Source: Chloroflexota bacterium
GTDB lineage: Bacteria > Chloroflexota > Anaerolineae > Promineifilales > Promineifilaceae
DNA length: 13,556 nucleotides
NCBI GenBank assembly: GCA_008501785.1
Contig: QQUD01001008.1
Span: forward strand, 1-13,556
Direction: 5' to 3'
How positions within the stretch are numbered: position 1 is the stretch's first letter; the number at the start of each line of letters is the position of its first letter. Below, piece after piece: positions 6,584 to 13,240 of the stretch. A model generated the notes under the pieces. The model did no database searches and was not told where the DNA came from. It worked only from the letters and a program-made list of their open reading frames with translations. Both the position numbers and the translations under genes were made by a program.

Positions 6584-7843
6584 TCAATCTCCTATTTGCG
6601 CAGTAAGTTTGTCAATACGCTGGATCATTTCCATGCAGGAACGGCCGTTATGGTACGGACATTTCCACGGGTCAACTTTCCAATCATTGCGGTAGTAGGG
6701 GGATGGGTCGTCTTCTGGCTCAGCCAAAAACGGCTGGCCCAACCGGTTCACCTTCGTAAACCATTCACCCCCTTCATGATCGATCACAAATTGATTAATA
6801 AAGTCCCAGCTAAGAACGACATTCTCCCAATAATGCGAATTTCCAGTCAGCTCAAAGCCATTCATAAAACCAACCAGCGTTTCGGCCTGCAGCCACCAAT
6901 GTTTATTGGTGCGTACATGGCTGCCATGCCGGTAAGATTCCAGAAACAAGCCGCCATCTTTGTCAAAACCAACCCGCTCCACGGCATCAAGCATTTTGAT
7001 CGCCGCGTCACGAATCCGCGTCTGGATGCTCGTGTCTTTCAACGAGTCGGCCGCTTCGCAAAGCAGCCAGGACGCTTCGATGTCATGCCCAAACGAGCAA
7101 ATGCCTTGCGAGCGTTCCGTTTCGTTAAAATCATCATTAAAGAAAACGCCCAAATGACCTGACTCTCGAATGATTTTGTCCAAAAAGAGCAGCAGCAGTT
7201 CTCGCAGCCGTTTTTCTACCAACGGATTGGGCCACACATCGTGCAAGGCGGCATATGCTTCGAGCACATGCAGATGTGTATTCATTGATTTCGGCTCATT
7301 GTTGTCGGCCATCCGATTTTCGGTGATCGGCTGCCAAGCGCGTGTGAATGCTTCTAGATAGCCCGGATGTGTAGGGTCTTTTGTTTTTTCTTCAAACAAG
7401 GCGAACGACTTTTGGATGAGGGACATCACCGCTTCGTTCTGGTTGAGCTGGTAATATTGGCACAGGGCATAAATGGCAAAGGCTTGAATGTAGGTGTGTT
7501 TGATGTCGTTAGCTACTTGCCCATTGGGTGCCACTTCCATGTAAAATCCGCCAAGCTCGGCATCCCAAAATTGGGTGATGAGGACTTGGTAGGCGGTGTT
7601 GGAAACGGCCGTATACCTTTCATCCCCAAACATCCTGGCAGCCGCCGCAAACGTCCACAAAATGCGCGTAATCAGCACACAAGATTTATTGGCTGTTAGC
7701 ACCGGTTCGTTTTTGATGTTTACCGCCCCATAAAAATCATCAGGCTCCTTGTCAATTGCATATGTCATCCAGTAGGTGAGAATGTTTTCTTTCAACTCTT
7801 TTTCGAAAATGCTTTTGTAGGCAAGCAAGTCAAACTTATTCAT
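6584..7843 (-). CDS. AGE-family sugar epimerase, cellobiose 2-epimerase-like
   Basis: A 419-residue (alpha/alpha)6-barrel enzyme of the N-acylglucosamine 2-epimerase superfamily, slightly longer than typical cellobiose 2-epimerases. Recognisable blocks are R60 in LITRILWTF, KSMNTHLHVLEAY with H190, SFGHDIEASWLL with H253 and E257, the aromatic KHWWLQAE (314-321), and the C-terminal WKCPYHNGRSCMEM with H398. These correspond to the substrate arginine and the histidine acid/base residues of cellobiose 2-epimerases, which invert C2 of the reducing glucose in beta-1,4 disaccharides. Other AGE members act on mannose or glucose, so the substrate remains open. No signal peptide is present, so it acts in the cytoplasm on an imported sugar. 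The stop is 1 bp from the methyltransferase start and the gene begins 7 bp after the permease stop. The ribosome binding site is weak, consistent with coupling. Confidence 0.88.
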   Translation of the reverse strand: MNKFDLLAYKSIFEKELKENILTYWMTYAIDKEPDDFYGAVNIKNEPVLTANKSCVLITRILWTFAAAARMFGDERYTAVSNTAYQVLITQFWDAELGGFYMEVAPNGQVANDIKHTYIQAFAIYALCQYYQLNQNEAVMSLIQKSFALFEEKTKDPTHPGYLEAFTRAWQPITENRMADNNEPKSMNTHLHVLEAYAALHDVWPNPLVEKRLRELLLLFLDKIIRESGHLGVFFNDDFNETERSQGICSFGHDIEASWLLCEAADSLKDTSIQTRIRDAAIKMLDAVERVGFDKDGGLFLESYRHGSHVRTNKHWWLQAETLVGFMNGFELTGNSHYWENVVLSWDFINQFVIDHEGGEWFTKVNRLGQPFLAEPEDDPSPYYRNDWKVDPWKCPYHNGRSCMEMIQRIDKLTAQIGD

Positions 7844-7850
7844 CTTGAGA

Positions 7851-8825
7851 TCACTTTTTGCCTGATGCTTGCAAGGCGCTGATCAAAACAGCGAACAAAA
7901 TAATCAACCCACGCACTACTTCCTGTGCAAACGGCGTAATGCCCAACAGCACCATGCCGTTACTGAGCAGACCAATAAACAAAACCCCGAGCAATGTCCC
8001 CAAAATGGACCCTTCGCCGCCCATCAAGCTGGTGCCACCGATGATGACTGCCGCAATTACGTCAAATTCTAGCCCTTCACCAATGTTGGAGGAGCCAGAC
8101 ATGATGCGTGACGAGAGGATGATGCCGCTGAACGCAGCTAGGAAGCCAGTAATGGCAAAGGTGGTGATGCGTGTGCGCCATACGGGGATGCCGGAGAGCC
8201 GTGCTGCTTCTTCGTTGCCGCCGACGCTGTAGACAGAACGGCCGTATACCGTCCGCGTACTCAAAAAATAGAAAACAATAAACACCAGCAGCATAATCAC
8301 CGCAGGCACCGGAATCACTTCCGCAATATAGCCGCCTCCCCAAAAATTAAACCCATCTGGAAATGGAGTGATCGGATAAGCGTTCGTGATCAGTCTCGCC
8401 GCGCCGCGCAAACTCATAAACAGCGCCAGCGAAACCACAAAGGCGGGAATATTCCACTTTACGCGAATAAAACCAGCAATTGCATGGATGATCACCCCTT
8501 GAATCAACACCACAATCACGGCGATGCCCAAAGGCCACCCCTGTTTAATTGCCAAAATGCCAAGCAGCGACGAGGCCCACGCCACGGCCGACCCCACACT
8601 CACGTCAATGTCACCCGAGATGATGATAAATGTCATGCCACAGGCGATAATGCCGTTAAACGCCACCGCTCGCAGCACGTTAAATTGATTGCGCGGTGTG
8701 AGAAAGTTAGGTGCCCACACCGACAGCAAAATGAACAGTAAAATTAAGCCGATTAACAACCCGGAACGGGAAAGTATGTCCTTTAACCGATTTTGGGTTG
8801 GTGCGGCTTCTGTCTGATTAGTCAT
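7851..8825 (-). CDS. Sugar ABC transporter permease (RbsC/BPD_transp_2 family)
   Basis: A 324-residue inner-membrane permease of the ribose/xylose/galactose importer type, with about eight to ten hydrophobic segments from residue 20 to 318. Family landmarks are ISGDIDVSVGSAVAW (69-83), GGNEEAARLSGIP (202-214, the cytoplasmic loop contacting the ATPase), and AAVIIGGTSLMGGEGSILGT (258-277). It probably works as a homodimer with the adjacent dual-domain ATPase and the duplicated binding lipoprotein. The ATG is preceded by GGAGGAG (8833-8839), seven bases upstream. The first eight bases (8818-8825, ATGACTAA) overlap the end of the ATPase gene, so the two are translationally coupled. Substrate cannot be read from the permease. 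Confidence 0.94.
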   Translation of the reverse strand: MTNQTEAAPTQNRLKDILSRSGLLIGLILLFILLSVWAPNFLTPRNQFNVLRAVAFNGIIACGMTFIIISGDIDVSVGSAVAWASSLLGILAIKQGWPLGIAVIVVLIQGVIIHAIAGFIRVKWNIPAFVVSLALFMSLRGAARLITNAYPITPFPDGFNFWGGGYIAEVIPVPAVIMLLVFIVFYFLSTRTVYGRSVYSVGGNEEAARLSGIPVWRTRITTFAITGFLAAFSGIILSSRIMSGSSNIGEGLEFDVIAAVIIGGTSLMGGEGSILGTLLGVLFIGLLSNGMVLLGITPFAQEVVRGLIILFAVLISALQASGKK

Positions 8826-10323
8826 GCGTGATCTCCTCCATTGCCAGACTCAGTAATGCTTCGATATTGGTTTCTGCGCTGTTCAGTTCGTGTGTAATCG
8901 TCCCGCTGTTCATGACAATAATTCTGTCAGCCACGTCTAATACTTCCTCGATTTCTGAGGAGACCATCAAAACAGCTAAACCATCTCGCGCTAATTCGCG
9001 CACTAATTTAAAAATTTGTTCCTTCGCCTGAATGTCGATTCCTCGCGAAGGTTCGTCCATAATCAAAATTTCAGGATGGGTATTGAGCCAGTTGCCGACT
9101 ACTACTTTTTGCTGATTGCCACCGCTCAATGTTTCGGTTCTCACGCCTAAATGCGCCGTTTTTACATCGAGCTTGGCTACCATCCCGTTGGCAACCTGGG
9201 TTTCTTTCTTCCCTTGCAGAATGCCTTGTTTGCTGACGCGATTTAGGCTGGCGAGGGTTAAATTGTGTTTTACCGAAAATGGCATGACCAGCCCCTGGCG
9301 GCGGCGGTCTTCGGGGGTGAGGCCAATTCCGAGGGTTTTCATTTTGCGGGGGGTGAGGTGGGAAACGGCCGTTTCCTGCACCACAATCTCGCCACTGTCA
9401 AAACTGTCCAGGCCAAAAATCGTGCGCAATAGCTCTGTGCGCCCCGACCCCAGCAAGCCCGCAATGCCCAAAACTTCACCAGCCCGCAGCTCAAACGACA
9501 CATTTCGCAGCGTTTCACCCTGGCACAAATTACGTACAGCCAGTTTTACTTCACCCGGTTCGCCATTTTGCCTAAACTGACTGCGTGTCCAGTCGGTGCC
9601 AATCATCATTTGCGCAATCTTTTCAGGACTGGCTTCGGCTACCGGAATCGTGCCCACCAGTTTGCCATCACGCAGCACCGTCACACTGTCAGCCACATGC
9701 GGAATCTCCTGCAAACGATGTGTTACGTACATGATTGCCCGCCCCTTGGCTGCCAATCGCCGCACCACGCGATGCAAAATCTCCACCTCTTCTGAGGGCA
9801 GCGCACTGGTCGGCTCATCTAAAACCAGCACCGGTGGATCAAACGAAATCGCCTTCGCAATCTCCACCAACTGCTGCTGTGCCACATTCAGCCGCGAAAC
9901 CTGTGCGTTTAAATCCAGCTCAACTTCAAGCTGATCCAGCGCCTTTTGCGCCTGCTGCCGAATCTTTTTGCGATCAATAAACGAGAGGCCCACCTGTGAC
10001 TTAATCGGCCAGCGTCCCAGCAAAATGTTTTCGGCCACGGTCAGCCCTGGCACCAGACTCATCTCCTGGTACACCGTGCCAATGCCCAATTCAAATGCAT
10101 CTCGCGGGCTTTGAATCGTGGCCGCTTTTTCGTTAATAAAAATCTCGCCACTATCCGGCTGCACCGCCCCGCTGAGGATTTTAATCAGCGTCGATTTGCC
10201 AGCCCCATTTTTGCCCAACAAGGCGCGGACTTCACCCGGATTAATGGAAAAATCAACATTATCCAGTGCTTTCACGCCTGGATATTGCTTATTTAGTTTG
10301 TTAATTGTCAAGATAGGTGGCAT
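8818..10323 (-). CDS. Sugar ABC transporter ATP-binding protein with two nucleotide-binding domains (RbsA/MglA type)
   Basis: A 501-residue cytoplasmic ATPase of two fused nucleotide-binding domains, the normal size for RbsA/MglA/XylG proteins. Domain 1 (about 1-245) has Walker A GKNGAGKST (37-45), Q86, a degenerate signature LNVAQQQLVE (145-154), Walker B VLVLDEP (165-171) and H202. Domain 2 (about 258-501) has a degenerate Walker A GLLGSGRTE (289-297, no lysine), a good signature LSGGNQQKV (399-407) and Walker B ILIMDEP (419-425). One complete and one degenerate ATP site is characteristic of this family. It energises import by the adjacent permease and overlaps it by 8 bp. No strong ribosome binding site precedes the ATG; AAGGG lies about 13 bases upstream. 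The preceding 419 bp hold a large inverted-repeat element that separates it from the binding-protein gene. Confidence 0.95.
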   Translation of the reverse strand: MPPILTINKLNKQYPGVKALDNVDFSINPGEVRALLGKNGAGKSTLIKILSGAVQPDSGEIFINEKAATIQSPRDAFELGIGTVYQEMSLVPGLTVAENILLGRWPIKSQVGLSFIDRKKIRQQAQKALDQLEVELDLNAQVSRLNVAQQQLVEIAKAISFDPPVLVLDEPTSALPSEEVEILHRVVRRLAAKGRAIMYVTHRLQEIPHVADSVTVLRDGKLVGTIPVAEASPEKIAQMMIGTDWTRSQFRQNGEPGEVKLAVRNLCQGETLRNVSFELRAGEVLGIAGLLGSGRTELLRTIFGLDSFDSGEIVVQETAVSHLTPRKMKTLGIGLTPEDRRRQGLVMPFSVKHNLTLASLNRVSKQGILQGKKETQVANGMVAKLDVKTAHLGVRTETLSGGNQQKVVVGNWLNTHPEILIMDEPSRGIDIQAKEQIFKLVRELARDGLAVLMVSSEIEEVLDVADRIIVMNSGTITHELNSAETNIEALLSLAMEEITHD

Positions 10324-10358
10324 TTAGTTTGCAACCCTTTTTAAAAGAGCGGATGAAC

Positions 10359-10453
10359 TATGAAAGTTAAGAAATTAGATCGATTATCGCTTACACCCAA
10401 AATGATTTTTGAGTCTACCGGATTCAAACATGTTTATGAAAGTTAAAAAATTA
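10359..10453. repeat. 19-bp direct repeat TATGAAAGTTAA(G/A)AAATTA
   Basis: Copies at 10359-10377 and 10435-10453 match at 18 of 19 bases and start 76 bp apart. The second overlaps the left outer arm of the nested inverted-repeat element. Another 11-base direct repeat, CATTACCGATT, is at 10619-10629 and 10691-10701 on the other side of the element. These look like remnants of repeated insertion or duplication around it. Confidence 0.55.
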
Positions 10454-10657
10454 TTTTGGTAATAGATTCGGTAGGGGCGAGGCGGCGGCGAAAGATTTTC
10501 TCTGAAGCAAATGGTCTTGTCTCGCTGCCGCCTCGCCCGAAATTGAGCAAACGGGCGAGGCAATCGGAGAGATGGCCGTTCGCTCGGTTTAGATCGTGGC
10601 CGATTGCTTCGCCCCTACCATTACCGATTTATTTTATGAAGGTTCATAAGCATGTTT
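10426..10657. repeat. Nested inverted-repeat element (REP/MITE-like) between binding-protein and ATPase genes
   Basis: Four sets of complementary arms lie in 232 bp. Outermost are 10426-10440 (AAACATGTTTATGAA) with 10643-10657 (14 of 15). Next are 10470-10480 (GGTAGGGGCGA) with 10609-10619 (perfect). Inside are two hairpins: 10475-10491 with 10522-10538 (17 bp, one mismatch) and 10553-10567 with 10600-10614 (15 bp, one mismatch). All three mismatches become G-U pairs in + strand RNA. The inner hairpins compete with the GGTAGGGGCGA arms for some bases. There is no ORF of interest inside. Its place after a binding-protein gene recalls the REP elements between E. coli malE and malF, which protect the upstream message, so higher expression of the lipoprotein than of the membrane parts is a reasonable inference. 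Confidence 0.7.
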
Positions 10658-10742
10658 TCAAATTCAGACGTCGAATTCATTCGATGTCGTCATTACCGAT
10701 TAAAATTTTGAAGACTCATATTTCATCCACTTCCTACTAGAA

Positions 10743-12755
10743 TTATTCTTCAAATACCGCTTTGCCTTCAGTATCAACAAACGAATCAATCAATTCATCA
10801 TTCCCACGGCCAAAGTAGATGGTTGGGGTCTTTTGATTGTATTCAACCGAATCACCAGACAAAACAGCGTAGGCTACGTTCATTGCGTCATAACCCATTT
10901 GGAACGGTGACTGGCCGGTAACCCCTTGCAATACGTTGTCGCCAGATTGCAGCATTTGCGCCATCTGGTTGTTCATGTCGGTGCCAAACACGAATACTTC
11001 ACCTTGCAGCCCAGAAGATTGCACAGCCAGTGCATGACCAACCGTACCACCTTCGTTTGCACCCCAGAGGACGTTGATGTCAGGATGCGCTTGCAGCATT
11101 GCTTCGGCCACAGGGAGCGCCTCGTCGGCAATGTAGCCAGTTTGATCTGCCACAATTTCAACACCAGGCAGCTTGGAGACTTCGCCAACAAAGCCCTCTT
11201 TGCGTGGGTCACAGCCTTCGGGGAATGGGTCACAGTTCAGCAAACCAATTTTGGCTTCACCACCCAGCTCAGTTTCGATAAATTCAACAGCGGCTGCACC
11301 ACTCTTCAGCCCTAAATCAATGTTTTCAGTGACCAAAAAGGCCGAGGCGATCCCTTCTTCGTTAACGCAGGTGTTGAAGCAAATAATCGTAATGCCTGCT
11401 TCTTGCGCACGTTTCAAAGAAGCCGTAGAGCCATCAGCCGAAATGGGCGTAATCACAATCGCATCCACACCACGCGTGATGTAATCGTCGATCATGTCGC
11501 CTTCTTTCGCCAGATCGTTTTCCGTGTTGCCCAAAATCAGTTCGGCACCTAAATCGTCAGCGGCTTGCTGAATACCTGCCTGAACCAACTGCATAAACGT
11601 ATCACTTTGGAAAACAACACCCGCAATCACTAGATCATCTGCTGGCGCGTTGGCCGGTGCTTCAGAAACAGGTGTGGCCGATGTGTCAAAAATAGCCTTG
11701 CCTTCCGTTTCCACGAATTGGTTAATCAAGCCATCATTGCCACCGCCAAAATAGATGGTGGGGGTAGTTTGATTGTATTCAATCGAGCCGCCATCCAGCA
11801 TCTCAAGCGCCAGATTCAAGGAATCGACACCCATTTGGAATGGTGCTTGACCGGTAACGCCTTGCAAAACATTGTCGTCTGATTGCAGCATTTGGGCCAT
11901 CTGGTTGTTCATGTCGGTGCCAAAAACGAAGACTTCGCCCTGCACCCCAGAAGATTGCACGGCCAACACATGGGCAACGGTGCCGCCTTCGTTTGCGCCC
12001 CAGAGGATGTTGATTTCGGGATTGGCTTGCAGCATTGCTTCGGAAACTGACAGTGCTTCATCAGCAATGAAGCCTGTTTGGTCGGCAACCACTTCGACAC
12101 CGGGTAGTTTGGTAACTTCACCGACAAAACCATCTTTACGAGGGTCACACGCCTCGGGGAAGGGGTCGCAGTTGAGTAACCCTATTTTAGCTTCGCCGCC
12201 CAGTTCGTTTTCGATAAATGCCGCTGCCGCTTCACCACTCTTCAACCCCAGGTCAATGTTTTCTGTGACCAGAAACGCCGAGGCGATCCCTTCTTCGGTG
12301 ACGCAAGTGTTAAAGCAGATGATGGTGATGCCTGCTTCTTTGGCGCGTTTTAATGACGCCGTGGACCCATCGGCCGAAATGGGCGTGATCACAATCGCGT
12401 CGACGCCACGCGTGATGTAATCGTCAATCATGTCGCTTTCTTTCGCCAGATCGTTTTCGGTGTTGCCCAGGAGCAGTTCGGCACCGGCATCTTCAGCAGC
12501 TTGTTCAAACCCGGCTTGTATCAACTGCATAAAAGTGTCGCTCTGGAAAACAACGCCTGCAATCAGATAGTCGTTTGATTCTGGTGCTGCGGCAGGCTCT
12601 TCTGCTTCTGTCTCTGTCCCTGTCTCTATTTCTGTTGCGGCTTGTTCTTCCGACACAGGGTCTGATTCAACTGGTTCATCTGCTGTTGTGCAGGCAGATA
12701 ATGCAAAGAATAACGCTGTGAATAAAAGTAAAATTGGGCTAATTTTTTTAAGCAT
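10743..12755 (-). CDS. Sugar-binding lipoprotein with two tandem periplasmic-binding type 1 domains
   Basis: A 670-residue lipoprotein, about twice the length of a normal RbsB-type binding protein. The ATG at 12755 is chosen because GGAGG (12766-12762) lies six bases upstream and gives a standard signal peptide, MLKKISPILLLFTALFFALSAC (about 1-22; lipobox LSAC, lipidated C22). An in-frame ATG at 12782 has no such site. After an acidic linker (23-62) come two binding domains, residues 64-356 and 376-668, joined by an Ala/Pro-rich linker (357-375). They align over 293 residues without a gap and differ at about 46 positions (about 84% identity by hand count). Both keep FQSDTFMQL, TPISADGSTASLKRA, ICFNTC, NCDPFPE, WGANEGGTV and FGTDMNNQMAQML. 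It should capture the substrate outside the membrane for the ABC importer encoded downstream. Each domain has four matching cysteines. The substrate is not identifiable. Confidence 0.93.
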   Translation of the reverse strand: MLKKISPILLLFTALFFALSACTTADEPVESDPVSEEQAATEIETGTETEAEEPAAAPESNDYLIAGVVFQSDTFMQLIQAGFEQAAEDAGAELLLGNTENDLAKESDMIDDYITRGVDAIVITPISADGSTASLKRAKEAGITIICFNTCVTEEGIASAFLVTENIDLGLKSGEAAAAFIENELGGEAKIGLLNCDPFPEACDPRKDGFVGEVTKLPGVEVVADQTGFIADEALSVSEAMLQANPEINILWGANEGGTVAHVLAVQSSGVQGEVFVFGTDMNNQMAQMLQSDDNVLQGVTGQAPFQMGVDSLNLALEMLDGGSIEYNQTTPTIYFGGGNDGLINQFVETEGKAIFDTSATPVSEAPANAPADDLVIAGVVFQSDTFMQLVQAGIQQAADDLGAELILGNTENDLAKEGDMIDDYITRGVDAIVITPISADGSTASLKRAQEAGITIICFNTCVNEEGIASAFLVTENIDLGLKSGAAAVEFIETELGGEAKIGLLNCDPFPEGCDPRKEGFVGEVSKLPGVEIVADQTGYIADEALPVAEAMLQAHPDINVLWGANEGGTVGHALAVQSSGLQGEVFVFGTDMNNQMAQMLQSGDNVLQGVTGQSPFQMGYDAMNVAYAVLSGDSVEYNQKTPTIYFGRGNDELIDSFVDTEGKAVFEE
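10752..11630 (-). repeat. Tandem gene-internal duplication, C-terminal copy
   Basis: Encodes residues 376-668 of the lipoprotein. It is offset by exactly 936 bp from the other copy, with no insertion or deletion. In one 126-bp stretch compared by eye (10945-11070 against 11881-12006) about 16 bases differ, most of them at silent positions. The duplication is therefore real rather than an assembly error, and has been under protein-level selection. Confidence 0.9.
11688..12566 (-). repeat. Tandem gene-internal duplication, N-terminal copy
   Basis: Encodes residues 64-356 of the lipoprotein, the partner of the copy at 10752-11630. Differences between copies are uneven. Only one substitution falls in the 43 residues around NTENDLAKE to SLKRA. 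Ten substitutions fall in the 16 residues encoded at 11781-11828 (partner 10845-10892). Confidence 0.9.
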
Positions 12756-12840
12756 CTCTCTCCTCCCAGAATAGGGAAACATAAATTTGGGGAAATTCAG
12801 TAAAAATGAAAATGTGGCTCTCTTCCTTGTCAGTAGATGT

Positions 12841-12849
12841 ACCTCCTTA
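12841..12849 (-). other. Perfect Shine-Dalgarno sequence without a start codon
   Basis: The minus strand reads TAAGGAGGT, a full complement to the 16S rRNA 3' end, in the untranslated leader of the lipoprotein gene about 85 bases before its start. No ATG, GTG or TTG follows at a usable distance. A CTG seven bases on is in frame with the lipoprotein gene, but a CTG start would spoil the signal peptide. It may be a ribosome standby site or a regulatory leader element. Confidence 0.4.
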
Positions 12850-12877
12850 GCTGATTAGAATGACTTTTACAAGTGGT

Positions 12878-12903
12878 ATCTGATCAGATTGGTGCAAAGT
12901 ATA
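12878..12903 (-). promoter_or_regulatory. Candidate -10 box and operator palindrome of the sugar cluster
   Basis: On the minus strand TATACT (12903-12898) matches the -10 consensus at five of six positions. A 12-bp perfect palindrome, ATCTGATCAGAT (12889-12878), begins about where transcription would start, a typical position for a repressor operator. No good -35 box is found at 15-18 bases, so the promoter may be weak or need an activator. The leader would be about 135 bases. Confidence 0.4.
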
Positions 12904-12933
12904 CAGAAAATGAGCGAAAAAGACGTGCGGCTT

Positions 12934-13001
12934 GTTCATTTAGTGATTAAATTTGACAAAATTGATTGAATTCGTTCATAATTTGACATGCATTTGTTCA
13001 T
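12934..13001. promoter_or_regulatory. Three GTTCAT repeats in the divergent control region
   Basis: GTTCAT occurs at 12934-12939, 12974-12979 and 12996-13001, twice inside the longer word TTGTTCATTT (12932-12941, 12994-13003) and once as TTCGTTCATAA. ATTTGACA also occurs twice (12951-12958, 12981-12988). They lie between the divergent lipoprotein and DeoR-type genes, so binding sites for that regulator are plausible but unproven. Confidence 0.4.
12953..12982 (+). promoter_or_regulatory. Candidate sigma70-type promoter facing the DeoR-type gene
   Basis: TTGACA (12953-12958) is a perfect -35 box, followed after 18 bases by CATAAT (12977-12982, five of six). It points toward the regulator, with a leader of nearly 300 bases that includes the repeats at 13077-13240. 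The second GTTCAT repeat overlaps its -10 region, which would allow autoregulation. Confidence 0.45.
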
Positions 13002-13076
13002 TTTGAGTAACCAATGCCAGGAAGGCTTAACAAATATCAAAGAAGAAACTCGTCTTGAGATTGTCATTTCGAAGTT

Positions 13077-13122
13077 CCCCTGAGAAATCACCTTCTTTTG
13101 GCTACCTCAGGGGGATTTCTCA
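13077..13122. repeat. Short hairpin with two alternative stems
   Basis: CCCCTGAG (13077-13084) can pair with CTCAGGGG (13106-13113), or TGAGAAATC (13081-13089) can pair with GATTTCTCA (13114-13122). The stems share bases, so only one can form at a time. Both arms are flanked by TTCGAAG words, making a compact inverted-repeat unit just before the 47-bp repeats. Confidence 0.5.
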
Positions 13123-13126
13123 CTTC

Positions 13127-13173
13127 GAAGACAGCCTGCCCTGAGCGCAGCCGAACGGGTTCGAAATGATGTG
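13127..13173 (+). repeat. 47-bp direct repeat, copy 1
   Basis: Shares 42 of 47 bases with 13194-13240; the common core is CCTGCCCTGAGCGCAGCC followed by ACGGGTTCGAAATGA. It resembles the CCTGAGCGAAGTCGAAGG type of dispersed intergenic repeat often seen in bacterial genomes (recalled, not searched). Confidence 0.7.
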
Positions 13174-13193
13174 AGTTTCTTTGTGAGTCCTTT

Positions 13194-13240
13194 GAAGACG
13201 ACCTGCCCTGAGCGCAGCCTGACGGGTTCGAAATGACGTG
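13194..13240 (+). repeat. 47-bp direct repeat, copy 2
   Basis: Second copy, starting 67 bp after the first; the five differences are at its positions 7, 8, 27, 28 and 44. It ends 46 bp before the DeoR-type start codon. Beyond these repeats and the control elements I see no gene in 12783-13286. Confidence 0.7.

Noticed and set aside
6467..7162. 231-residue + strand ORF opposite the methyltransferase and epimerase genes
   Set aside because: It lies antisense across two genes with full sets of family motifs, its translation shows no recognisable family, and no ribosome binding site precedes it.
10324..10742. CRISPR array
   Set aside because: The repeats are inverted and nested, not regularly spaced direct repeats, and no cas gene is present.
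11872..12420. 182-residue + strand ORF opposite the lipoprotein gene
   Set aside because: It is a codon-bias shadow of the binding-protein gene; a similar shadow appears opposite the second copy because the DNA is duplicated.
12756..12782. Upstream ATG at 12782 as start of the lipoprotein
   Set aside because: It would add nine polar and charged residues before the signal peptide and has no Shine-Dalgarno sequence, whereas the ATG at 12755 has GGAGG six bases upstream.
12988..13083. 31-codon + strand ORF in the divergent control region
   Set aside because: No ribosome binding site, composition unlike protein, and it runs into the repeat-rich DNA.
13150..13175. GGGTTCGAAAT word in the 47-bp repeats, like a tRNA T-loop
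   Set aside because: No acceptor, D or anticodon stem can be drawn around either copy, and the copies are only 47 bp long.
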